A DNA stretch of 24,745 bases from a virus. The notes under the pieces were generated by a model. The model saw only the letters and a program-made list of their open reading frames with translations. It made no database searches and was not told the origin of the DNA. Location of the stretch: positions 1 to 24,745 of the IMG/VR virus record IMGVR_UViG_3300026478_000689, one strand, 5' to 3'. Each line of letters opens with the position of its first letter. The stretch's first letter is position 1. The translations under genes and the position numbers were made by a program. Shown here one piece after another: positions 17,710 to 24,267 of this stretch.

Positions 17710-20178
17710 ATGGCAGTAACATGGATTACTCCAGCAGGTAGCCTAGGAATTCTTACAGAACGTGTTCCGTTACAAATTCCGCTAGAGGCAACGTCGGCTG
17801 CTGGGGATGTAACTTTTACACTAATTGCAGGTTCATTACCTCGCGGACTAAGAGTAGAAGGAAATAATATTACTGGAAGTCCAACAGAAGTTCGAACATT
17901 TACCGAAAGTAGATTTGTAATTCGAGCAGATGACGGCGTTGACATTGAAGATAGAACATTCAATATTTCAGTAGACGGTTCAGACGAACCTAGATGGATT
18001 ACTAGAGAGGGATTTTTAAATGTAGGTCCTGAAAATGCATACTTTGTTTTAGACAATGCATATGTTGATTTTCAATTAGATGCTTACGATCCAGATACCG
18101 TAGCCGGCGATACTTTAAAATATTATCTAACACCCCTAGGCGGAGAACTTCCCCCAGGGTTGACATTATCCGAAGATGGCAGAATCTTTGGATTTACTGA
18201 TCCTATTTTTGCAGTTGAATACAACGGAAACCCGTCTGGGGCGTACGATACTTCTTCCTTTGACATGATGCCGTTAGATAAAATGGAATCTAAATCCAAT
18301 GGCTTTGATAGTTATTTGTACGATGATGTAGATTTTGATTATTCGGAAAATAGCAGAACTCCTAAACGATTAAGCCGTGCTTATACATTTATTGTTACGG
18401 TATCAGACGGACGTAACGATGTAAAAAGATTATTTAGAATATGGGTTGTAACAGAAGAATTTTTACAAGCCGACAACTCAATTATTCAAGTTGATACTAA
18501 TTTATTTCAAGCGGATTCTAGCAGTACAAGAACACCTCTTTGGATTACTGAATCTTATCTAGGAAGATTTAGAGCTAATAACTATATTACTATTTTCTTA
18601 GATGTATACAGACAAGTTGGTCTCACTGGAACATTAGTTTATTTCTTAGAAACATTAAATCCGGACGGATCCTCTAGTGAGCTTCCACCGGGGATGACTA
18701 TTGATCAACATACTGGCGAAATTGCAGGTAAAGTTCCATATCAGGCGGCTGTTACAAAAACATATCAATTTACAATATCCGCTGTTAACTTTTTAGAATC
18801 AATATCAACTCTTTCGTATAATCTACAAGGACCATGGAGTTCCACAATTACATATCCTGTAAATGATGCTGTAGTATTTGAAGGTTTTATATATGTTTGT
18901 ATTGCTGAGAACAGAAACCGAGCACCGTCTGAAAATCCAGAATTTTGGATTTCAAGTGTTTCTATAAGTGCTAAAACATTCAGCGTTGATGTTATCGGAG
19001 AAATTGAAAGTAGTATAGAATGGATCACTGACAGCGACCTAGGAACCATAAAAGTCAATAAGCCAAGTAATTTAAATGTATACGCAAAGAGTTTGTTATA
19101 TGGCGGAAGAACCGTTTACGAACTCACCGGAGGAACATTACCGCCTGGATTAGAATTAATTAGTACAGGTGACATAAACGGAAAAGTTAGACAATTTGCA
19201 GATTCTAATGGCCTGGGACTTACAAGATTCTACGACCGAGACTCTAGCGCAGAAGATTCAACAGGATCATTTTCTTACAACATTACTTTTGATTCTGGTG
19301 AAAGTTCATTTGATAAAACATTCATCTTTGATATTAGAGCAAGAGACTCTGTACATTTTGCCGAATCAATTCGTCAATTTAAAGTTAAAGTCATAGGTGA
19401 AAGCGATAAAACTTTTGCAAATTTATATGTAAAAGCATTTCAAAATAAAGAAAAGAGATTAGATTGGTTTAACTTTATTACCGACGGTAACATTTTTAAA
19501 ACAAATGAAATTTATCGTTACGGTGATAAAAATTACGGAGTGCAAACTGATTTAAAAGTTTTAATTTTTGCAGGCATTGAAAGTGTTGAAGCTGTAAAAT
19601 ATGTTCAGTCTATGAGCAGAAACCATTATCGAAAGAAAATATTATTTGGCGATGTAAAGTATGCTAAAGGGAAAAATGTAGATACACAAAATACAGAATA
19701 CGAAATTATCTACGTTGAAATTAAAGATCCGTTAGAAAAAAATGGAAAAAGCATTAGTAGATCTGTAAATCTTCCAGATAATATTAATAGTAAAGTTCTT
19801 GTTAGTTTTGATGCTATTAAAATTGATAGCGATATTCCGTTGGTGAGTGATAGTGATCACCAACGCATATTTCCAAACTCTATCAAAAATATGAGGAATC
19901 GCATTAAAGAATTAGGTTCAAGAGATAGTGAATTTTTACCGCTATGGATGAGAACTATACAAGACAATGCAGCATTTGAACCAGGATATGTAAAAGCATT
20001 GCCAATTTGCTATTGCTTGCCAGGAAAGGCAGAAGCAATAGTTTCAAGAATAAAATCTAGCGGATTTGATTTCAAATCTTTAAATTTTGAAGCAGATCGC
20101 TACCTAATTGACGTATTAGAAGGAAATTTTGAAGATAAATATCTTGCATTTCCGCAACGTGGAGAAAAATTACCGTGA
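17710..20178 (+). CDS. Structural protein with He_PIG-like Ig modules and a CBM-like insert (822 aa)
   Basis: A predicted virion protein, probably baseplate- or fibre-associated. Four copies of the He_PIG (putative Ig) signature G-x-L-P-x-G-(L/M)-x(n)-G-x-I-x-G occur at residues 41-57 (GSLPRGLRVEG), 144-161 (GGELPPGLTLSEDG), 322-341 (SSELPPGMTIDQHTG) and 474-492 (GGTLPPGLELISTG). Between the third and fourth, residues 374-415 read GPWSSTITYPVNDAVVFEG...Y...P...FW, the pattern of a small chitin/cellulose-binding module (CBM5/12-like). The last ~250 residues, from about 565, are a different, Lys/Asp/Phe-rich domain ending in PGKAEAIVSRIKSSGFDF and a Pro/Arg tail. AAGGAG before the start is the strongest ribosome-binding site in the region. 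Glycan binding is inferred. Confidence 0.8.
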   Translation: MAVTWITPAGSLGILTERVPLQIPLEATSAAGDVTFTLIAGSLPRGLRVEGNNITGSPTEVRTFTESRFVIRADDGVDIEDRTFNISVDGSDEPRWITREGFLNVGPENAYFVLDNAYVDFQLDAYDPDTVAGDTLKYYLTPLGGELPPGLTLSEDGRIFGFTDPIFAVEYNGNPSGAYDTSSFDMMPLDKMESKSNGFDSYLYDDVDFDYSENSRTPKRLSRAYTFIVTVSDGRNDVKRLFRIWVVTEEFLQADNSIIQVDTNLFQADSSSTRTPLWITESYLGRFRANNYITIFLDVYRQVGLTGTLVYFLETLNPDGSSSELPPGMTIDQHTGEIAGKVPYQAAVTKTYQFTISAVNFLESISTLSYNLQGPWSSTITYPVNDAVVFEGFIYVCIAENRNRAPSENPEFWISSVSISAKTFSVDVIGEIESSIEWITDSDLGTIKVNKPSNLNVYAKSLLYGGRTVYELTGGTLPPGLELISTGDINGKVRQFADSNGLGLTRFYDRDSSAEDSTGSFSYNITFDSGESSFDKTFIFDIRARDSVHFAESIRQFKVKVIGESDKTFANLYVKAFQNKEKRLDWFNFITDGNIFKTNEIYRYGDKNYGVQTDLKVLIFAGIESVEAVKYVQSMSRNHYRKKILFGDVKYAKGKNVDTQNTEYEIIYVEIKDPLEKNGKSISRSVNLPDNINSKVLVSFDAIKIDSDIPLVSDSDHQRIFPNSIKNMRNRIKELGSRDSEFLPLWMRTIQDNAAFEPGYVKALPICYCLPGKAEAIVSRIKSSGFDFKSLNFEADRYLIDVLEGNFEDKYLAFPQRGEKLP
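20134..20141 (+). promoter_or_regulatory. Possible second late-promoter-like site
   Basis: GATAAATA, identical to the site at 17098-17105, lies near the 3' end of the 822-aa gene and ends 33 nt before the GTG start at 20175. In sequence this AT-rich one or two matches are expected by chance, so position is the only extra support. Confidence 0.3.
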
Positions 20179-20765
20179 CCAGCAATATCAATTATATCAG
20201 TATCAATGAAAACTTCCCTGTAGCAGGGCAAGATAACGACACACAGGTGTTTCGTGATAATTTTGATACTATTAAAACCAGCCTAAGTGCTGCCAAGACT
20301 GAAATAACAGATCTTCAAAATAACACAGCAAAATTAAACGATAACAACGATTTTGAAAAAAATGTTATTAGCAGAGCAATTTTTCAAGATAATAGAGATC
20401 AAAAGTTTGACGGGGGATCTGTTTCAACAGATATTACTATCGATTATCAAAATGGTCCATATCAAATTTATCGATTTGGTATTAACTCAAACGTTGATTT
20501 TTTAAATTTTCCAGGGGATCCTGTATTTGTTGACGAATTAACTCCACTAGGCGTCGGCAAGGTTACACTCGAATTATACGGTGACGGAACTTCAAGAACT
20601 ATTACCTTTGTTACAACCGGCGGAACAATTTTTAAGAAAAACGCTGCCGACGAATGGAGCGGAAATTCTATTGCAGTTCAATCTACAACAGATCCTATAT
20701 TTGTCGAAGTCTGGAGACATAGTTCAGAAAAAATATTTCTGAAATACGTTGGACAATTTAGTTAA
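20175..20765 (+). CDS. Structural protein with divergent N-terminal module (196 aa)
   Basis: The start is GTG at 20175, overlapping the preceding TGA by 4 nt (GTGA), with GGAG about ten nt upstream. The N-terminus (INENFPVAGQDNDTQVFRDN, then FDTIKTSLSAAKTEI) resembles the shared module of nearby structural genes in its 'N-D...FR-x-N-F-x-x-(I/L)' core, and continues as a probable helix or coiled coil to about residue 60. The rest is beta-like, with a G-x-V-T-L-E-L-Y-G-D-G-T-S-R-T-I-T-F stretch and a C-terminal strand KIFLKYVGQF. It is probably a small tail or fibre-base component; the exact role is unknown. It closes the structural block. Confidence 0.7.
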   Translation: MTSNINYISINENFPVAGQDNDTQVFRDNFDTIKTSLSAAKTEITDLQNNTAKLNDNNDFEKNVISRAIFQDNRDQKFDGGSVSTDITIDYQNGPYQIYRFGINSNVDFLNFPGDPVFVDELTPLGVGKVTLELYGDGTSRTITFVTTGGTIFKKNAADEWSGNSIAVQSTTDPIFVEVWRHSSEKIFLKYVGQFS

Positions 20766-20995
20766 TGTTTAATCCTCTTGTTGACAACCTTTCCGAACTC
20801 AAGGATCAAGAGATTGAAGAAAAAATCCTTGAGTTATCCAAAAAATATTTCCAAGCGCAACGTTTAGGAAAAATTGAGATGTTGACACAAATCGAAACTT
20901 TCATTATAATGTATAAAGATGAAAGGCAAAGAAGGCTCCACGCTAGGAAGTCTGATTTAGATAACGATTTGGATCAACTAATCAATGTTAGTTAA
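20765..20995 (+). CDS. Small helical protein of unknown function (76 aa)
   Basis: A highly charged, predicted all-helical protein: residues 8-32 (SELKDQEIEEKILELSKKYF) and 35-72 (rich in Glu, Lys and Arg, with DERQRRLHARKSD) could form a coiled coil. Its ATG shares one base with the previous stop (TAATG). Its 3' end overlaps the DnaE-like gene by 11 nt. A perfect sigma-70 promoter lies inside its coding sequence. No family is recognised. A small assembly or scaffolding helper is possible, as is an early regulator, but neither is shown by the sequence. Confidence 0.65.
   Translation: MFNPLVDNLSELKDQEIEEKILELSKKYFQAQRLGKIEMLTQIETFIIMYKDERQRRLHARKSDLDNDLDQLINVS
20882..20910 (+). promoter_or_regulatory. 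Perfect-consensus sigma-70 promoter (TTGACA-N17-TATAAT)
   Basis: TTGACA at 20882-20887 and TATAAT at 20905-20910 are separated by exactly 17 nt, the ideal bacterial housekeeping promoter. Transcription would start near 20917, 68 nt upstream of the DnaE-like gene at 20985. A 12-of-12 match with ideal spacing is very unlikely by chance in 25 kb. Inferred role: early, host-polymerase-driven expression of the genes from 20985 rightwards through gp44. Confidence 0.75.
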
Positions 20996-21455
20996 AAATA
21001 CAGAATCACAATTAATCGAAGGTATTCTACGACACGGTCCTGAAATATTGGAAAATTGTGTTGTAGATCCTAACGATGTTTCTTTGTATTTTGAACGCTT
21101 ATATTCAGAACATCTAAATTATCCAATTCCAAAAGATAATATTGACATTAATCATTGGAATATTCCAGATGAGTATAAGACTATGGATATATTAGATTGG
21201 TTATATATGCAATGTCCTACTCCAGAAATTCGAGAACGAGTTGTTGAGGAACTAAGACTTTTTGCCAAATACGATATGATTTTAATGTTAAAAGCAATGA
21301 AATACGTTGTAGACACATTAAGAAAAAATAACGTTATTTGGGGTGTAGGACGTGGAAGTTCTGTAGCAAGTTATGTACTCTATTTGATAGGGGTACATAA
21401 GATAGATAGTATTAAATACAAATTACCAATAGAAGAATTCTTCAAGGAGATTTAA
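20985..21455 (+). CDS. Stand-alone fragment related to DNA polymerase III alpha (DnaE/PolC, C-family)
   Basis: The C-terminal part matches a conserved block of bacterial C-family polymerases: residues 120-137 (GVGRGSSVASYVLYLIGV) followed by KIDSIKYKLPIEEFF (139-153), equivalent to the DnaE pattern V-G-x-G-R-G-S-x-x-x-S-L-V-x-Y-x-L-x-I-T-x-(V/L)-D-P-x-x-(Y/F)-x-L-x-F-E-R-F. The preceding helix (about 93-115) also fits. The full polymerase has over 1000 residues; here there are 156, and the catalytic aspartates that lie downstream in DnaE are absent, so it cannot polymerise DNA on its own. It may bind nucleotides or DNA or interfere with the host replisome; that is inference. The ORF is intact and overlaps its upstream neighbour by 11 nt, so it is not an obvious pseudogene. 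Confidence 0.65.
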   Translation: MLVKNTESQLIEGILRHGPEILENCVVDPNDVSLYFERLYSEHLNYPIPKDNIDINHWNIPDEYKTMDILDWLYMQCPTPEIRERVVEELRLFAKYDMILMLKAMKYVVDTLRKNNVIWGVGRGSSVASYVLYLIGVHKIDSIKYKLPIEEFFKEI

Positions 21456-21456
21456 G

Positions 21457-21684
21457 ATGGGTAAAACATATACAAGCCTACGTGGCAAAGATATTGATAT
21501 GGAAAAGTTAAATTTACAAAATGAATTGTTGCCTGCTGTAGGAAACATGAAAGTAAATGCAAGGGGCGATGAATTAGGCCCAGGTGGAAAAGTTGTAAAA
21601 ACTAGAGAACAAATTCTCCAAGATTACTATGCTTCAAATCCACGAGCAGTTAAAGAAGACATCCCAACACGCAAAAAAGGTTAA
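21457..21684 (+). CDS. Small protein of unknown function (75 aa)
   Basis: A hydrophilic, low-complexity protein, rich in Lys, Gly and Asn, with GDELGPGGKVVKTREQI in the middle and a basic end (TRKKG). It has no membrane segment, signal peptide or recognisable catalytic motif, and appears partly unstructured. Translation is well supported: AAGGAG precedes the ATG and the gene starts two bases after the DnaE-like stop. It is followed three nt later by the GroES-like gene, so the three are probably one transcript. I do not recognise the family. Confidence 0.65.
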   Translation: MGKTYTSLRGKDIDMEKLNLQNELLPAVGNMKVNARGDELGPGGKVVKTREQILQDYYASNPRAVKEDIPTRKKG

Positions 21685-21687
21685 CCT

Positions 21688-22077
21688 ATGAGTTATGATG
21701 TTAAGCACATTAAAATTCGTGCCATTAATGATGATGTTATCATTTCTGACATGGATTTTGGTGAGCAGGTAACCAAGACAGGCATTGTTATTCAAAGCGA
21801 CGATGCCAAAGTTCACGGAATTAAACCGCGATGGGGCAAGGTATACAAAGTTGGTCCAAAACAAACTGATGTTAAAGAAGGCCAATGGATTTTAGTAGAG
21901 CACGGTCGCTGGACTCGTAAGATCAAAATCGATGACGGTGACGGTGTTAAAGAAATTCAAAAAGTAGATATTAAATGTATACTAGCTGTATCTGATGAAA
22001 AACCAAACGATTTTTATATCGGTACAGAACATTCTAACGGATCAAGCGTTAACATTAGGCCAGAAGATTTTCTATAA
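21688..22077 (+). CDS. GroES/gp31-like co-chaperonin
   Basis: The sequence follows the GroES fold in order: an N-terminal strand IKIRAINDDVIISD (GroES IRPLHDRVxV), a mobile loop with the GroEL-contacting hydrophobic triplet in TKTGIVI (about residues 28-36), the strand WGKVYKVGPKQ (GroES GxVxAVGxG), the segment VKEGQWILVEHGRWTRKIKI (GroES VKxGDxVxFxxxxGxxxKxD), and a closing IKCILAVSD (GroES DILAIV). At 129 residues it is longer than GroES (97) and T4 gp31 (111), with a C-terminal extension of about 25 residues. In T4, gp31 replaces GroES so that host GroEL can fold the capsid protein; the same role is inferred. AAGG precedes the start. Confidence 0.85.
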   Translation: MSYDVKHIKIRAINDDVIISDMDFGEQVTKTGIVIQSDDAKVHGIKPRWGKVYKVGPKQTDVKEGQWILVEHGRWTRKIKIDDGDGVKEIQKVDIKCILAVSDEKPNDFYIGTEHSNGSSVNIRPEDFL

Positions 22078-22319
22078 TGGCTTTTAAACAAAATTGGGAT
22101 ACTCCCGACATCATAAATCAACTTCGGTCGTTGTCCAGAGAGTGTTCTAGTGTGTATAACGATGGATTTACTTCTTTTGAGATTAAGAAAGAACTTTATC
22201 TTATAAAAGAAGTAGTTGACAAAGCATTACAGGATTCTCCCAATTTTGGACATCTTGAACAAGAATGGCTCGATGACCGTGAAAAGAAAAAAGTAATATC
22301 AATTTTAAAAAAGAGTTAA
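22077..22319 (+). CDS. Small helical protein of unknown function (80 aa)
   Basis: A small, probably all-helical, acidic and basic protein (IKKELYLIKEVVDKAL in the middle, KKKVISILKKS at the end). It starts on the last base of the GroES-like stop (TAATG) and ends one base before the pyrophosphohydrolase gene, so it is translationally embedded in the operon. No motif points to an activity. It may be a small partner of a neighbouring protein, but nothing in the sequence decides this. Confidence 0.65.
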   Translation: MAFKQNWDTPDIINQLRSLSRECSSVYNDGFTSFEIKKELYLIKEVVDKALQDSPNFGHLEQEWLDDREKKKVISILKKS

Positions 22320-22320
22320 T

Positions 22321-22689
22321 ATGACAAATCCATTTCGTGACCAAGAAAAATTTATGCGAGCCTGCGACCAATCAGTCGAAGGCTTTAATCAAAATCAGTT
22401 TAAATTATATCTCGATTTAATGGAAGAAGAATGGAAAGAATTGAAGGTAGCGATCGACAATAACGATCAGGTTGAAACACTTGATGCGCTGTTAGACTTT
22501 ATTGTTGTTACCGTAGGCGCTATCCATTCGGCCGGTTTCGATGGCGAGGGCGGTTGGAAAGAAGTTATGCGTACCAATTTTGCTAAAATAGATTCAGAGA
22601 CTGGCAAGGTACGTAAACGTGAAGATGGCAAAGTGCTAAAACCTTTAGGGTGGACTCCTCCAGACCTAAAACCATTTATTAATAAATGA
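22321..22689 (+). CDS. MazG-like / all-alpha NTP pyrophosphohydrolase
   Basis: All-alpha NTP pyrophosphohydrolases (MazG, dUTPase-2, HisE) coordinate magnesium with an E-E-x-x-E helix and a following D/E-x-x-x-D helix. Both are visible: L-M-E-E-E-W-K-E (33-40) and T-L-D55-A-L-L-D59, followed by the hydrophobic helix FIVVTVGAIHSAG. The protein is 122 residues, the size of a single-domain enzyme. Phage members are thought to hydrolyse non-canonical or alarmone-type nucleotides, or to balance nucleotide pools; substrate cannot be read here. The tail (GKVLKPLGWTPPDL) is typical of phage HisE/MazG-type proteins with a 'P-x-G-W-x-P-P-D' end. AAGAG lies upstream; the stop overlaps the next start (ATGA). 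Confidence 0.75.
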   Translation: MTNPFRDQEKFMRACDQSVEGFNQNQFKLYLDLMEEEWKELKVAIDNNDQVETLDALLDFIVVTVGAIHSAGFDGEGGWKEVMRTNFAKIDSETGKVRKREDGKVLKPLGWTPPDLKPFINK

Positions 22690-23483
22690 TAAGAATTTTT
22701 GTCATTCTTTTTCTTTTAATTCCGTCAGCCTTTGCAAATGTTCCTTCATATTACGTATATAATCAAACACAAAAAGAAATTGTTGTTGGAGAATATGCAG
22801 GAATACAAAGGCCGATAGCATCTCTTACTAAATTAATGACTGCGCTGGTAGTTGTTAATTCAAATTTAGATTTACAAGAAAAAGTATTATATCGTGGAGG
22901 AATCTTTAGATCCAAAAATGTCTCTCGACGGGATCTACTCGATTCTCTATTAATCAAAAGCGATAACGCTGCTGCCGAAGCATTAGCACATAGTTGGCCT
23001 GGTGGCCGTACAGCGTTTATCGACGAAATGAATAATACCGCAAGATCACTTGGCATGAATAATACATCATACTCTGATCCGTCAGGGCTTGATAAACATA
23101 ATATTAGTACAGCCTTTGACTTGTCAAAATTGGTAGAAGAATCATCAAAAAATAATTTAATTACATCTAGCTCATCATCAAAATATCTAACCATCGAAAC
23201 CAAAACTAAAAAGAAAATATCTTATGCATCTGTAGGCAATACTAATAAAAATCTTTTATTTGAATTTGATAATATCATTCTTAGCAAAACCGGTTATACT
23301 AATCCTGCAGGACGTTGTTTGGCATTACTAGTTGAAAAATCCAATAATAAATTTGTTATTATTATTCTTGGAGAAAAAACGGTAATCGATAGAGAAAAAA
23401 GAGCTAGACAACTCATTAATAATTATGTTACTATAAAAGAAAAGGATTTAGATGAAAATCGGTTTTACTTGCTCAACTTTTGA
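22686..23483 (+). CDS. Secreted D-alanyl-D-alanine carboxypeptidase (S11, PBP5-like)
   Basis: A penicillin-binding serine peptidase that removes the terminal D-Ala of peptidoglycan stem peptides. All three active-site motifs are intact: S46-L-T-K49 (SxxK), S92-D-N94 (SxN) and K201-T-G203 (KTG). The S11-typical 'DPSGLD' follows the second motif. The first ~17 residues are a Sec signal peptide (MIRIFVILFLLIPSAFA, cleavage likely after AFA), so the enzyme acts in the periplasm. At 265 residues it holds only the catalytic domain, without the C-terminal domain and membrane anchor of cellular PBP5 (about 400). It starts by ATGA overlap with the pyrophosphohydrolase gene and overlaps the next gene by 32 nt. 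Phage lysins are usually other enzyme classes, so a role in envelope remodelling or lysis support is inferred. Confidence 0.9.
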   Translation: MIRIFVILFLLIPSAFANVPSYYVYNQTQKEIVVGEYAGIQRPIASLTKLMTALVVVNSNLDLQEKVLYRGGIFRSKNVSRRDLLDSLLIKSDNAAAEALAHSWPGGRTAFIDEMNNTARSLGMNNTSYSDPSGLDKHNISTAFDLSKLVEESSKNNLITSSSSSKYLTIETKTKKKISYASVGNTNKNLLFEFDNIILSKTGYTNPAGRCLALLVEKSNNKFVIIILGEKTVIDREKRARQLINNYVTIKEKDLDENRFYLLNF

Positions 23484-23895
23484 TCTGTTCCATGCAGGGC
23501 ATATCATGATGCTCAAAGAAGCAAAGACTCAATGCGATCATTTGATTGTGGGTCTACAAACAGATCCTACAATTGATCGTCCTGGAATCAAAAACAAACC
23601 AGTTCAAAGCGTATTTGAACGCTACGAACAACTTAAAGCCTGCAAATATGTTGATGAAATCCTTGTCTACGAAACAGAACAAGATCTTATAAACATCTTG
23701 CTTTCCTATCCTATTAATGTTAGAATATTAGGAGACGAATATGAACACGAAGATTTTACAGGTAGAAACGAATGTTGGGATAAAGGTATTGAATTTTATT
23801 TCAACAAACGTGAACACAATTTTTCAACCAGCGAACTACGTCAGCGAGTTATTGCCGCTGAAATTAATAAGGGATTAAAAAATGACAGAATATGA
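23452..23895 (+). CDS. TagD-like nucleotidyltransferase (glycerol-3-phosphate cytidylyltransferase type)
   Basis: Members of this family join CTP with a phosphorylated alcohol or sugar to give a CDP-activated product. Visible are the N-terminal strand and loop KIGFTCSTFDLFHAGH with the H14-A-G-H17 signature, the helix MMLKEAKTQCDHLIVGL, the segment PVQSVFERYEQLKACKYVDE typical of TagD/HldE-C, and a C-terminal NFSTSELRQRV in place of the R-T-x-G-I-S-T-T motif. Length (147) matches stand-alone TagD (about 130). The usual 'G-T-F-D' is C-S-T-F-D. A ribosome-binding site (AAGGA) lies within the preceding carboxypeptidase gene. The product may be a membrane, capsule or LPS precursor; adenylyl transfer is also possible. 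Confidence 0.8.
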   Translation: MKIGFTCSTFDLFHAGHIMMLKEAKTQCDHLIVGLQTDPTIDRPGIKNKPVQSVFERYEQLKACKYVDEILVYETEQDLINILLSYPINVRILGDEYEHEDFTGRNECWDKGIEFYFNKREHNFSTSELRQRVIAAEINKGLKNDRI

Positions 23896-24133
23896 ACAAA
23901 ATATTGAAATTATGAAAGACCTAAGAGCACGATTAGATAAGGTCATTAACTCAGATAAAAAAGACGAATCAAAATCTAAAATTCCAGATCCTGTAAAACA
24001 CAAATACATCAGTTTTGTAAAAAGCGGATTGAGAATTCTTGCAGGTGCAACTTTAATGCTAGGTGATTTTTATATTGCTGGCGGACTTTTTATTGTTGCA
24101 GAAGTATTAGGCGTTATTGAAGAAATGGTTTGA
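23882..24133 (+). CDS. Small membrane protein (83 aa)
   Basis: The first ~42 residues are charged and helical (EIMKDLRARLDKVI; KKDESKSKI), and the last ~36 are hydrophobic and glycine-containing (LRILAGATLMLG, then YIAGGLFIVAEVLGVI), which could form one long or two short membrane helices with an acidic end. Its start overlaps the cytidylyltransferase by 14 nt and is preceded by AAGGGA. Size, a charged N-terminus and the neighbouring peptidoglycan enzyme would allow a holin or anti-superinfection role, but no specific holin signature is visible. Function is therefore unassigned. Confidence 0.65.
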   Translation: MTEYEQNIEIMKDLRARLDKVINSDKKDESKSKIPDPVKHKYISFVKSGLRILAGATLMLGDFYIAGGLFIVAEVLGVIEEMV

Positions 24134-24267
24134 TGTATAAAGTGTATTATTATATTACCAATAAATTAAGAAGCAAAACATTTCCTTCAATGCACGAAGC
24201 TGTTATGTTTGCAATATTTAAAGTTGGGTATGATCAATGCGGTGAAATTATAAAGGTAAAAGAATGA
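24133..24267 (+). CDS. 44-residue protein of unknown function
   Basis: A short ORF starting on the last base of the preceding TGA (TGATG) and overlapping the gp44 start by 4 nt (ATGA). The product, from MYKVYYYITNKL to CGEIIKVKE, is aromatic near the N-terminus and basic overall, and looks like a small folded alpha/beta protein. It exactly fills the gap between its neighbours in the coupled style of this operon, which is the main evidence that it is real. No Shine-Dalgarno is visible, so translation would depend on the upstream gene. Confidence 0.55.
   Translation: MYKVYYYITNKLRSKTFPSMHEAVMFAIFKVGYDQCGEIIKVKE

Noticed and set aside
19838-19865. Perfect 9-bp inverted repeat with a 10-nt loop inside the 822-aa gene, considered as a terminator
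   Set aside because: No T-run follows, it is in the middle of a coding region, and about one such repeat is expected by chance in a window of this size.
20781-20809. TTGACA hexamer just upstream of the perfect promoter
   Set aside because: No -10-like hexamer lies 15-19 nt downstream. TTGACA hexamers at 17526 and 22216 fail in the same way.
22763-23203. 146-codon minus-strand open frame
   Set aside because: It is a shadow of the carboxypeptidase gene, whose catalytic motifs and signal peptide prove the plus frame.
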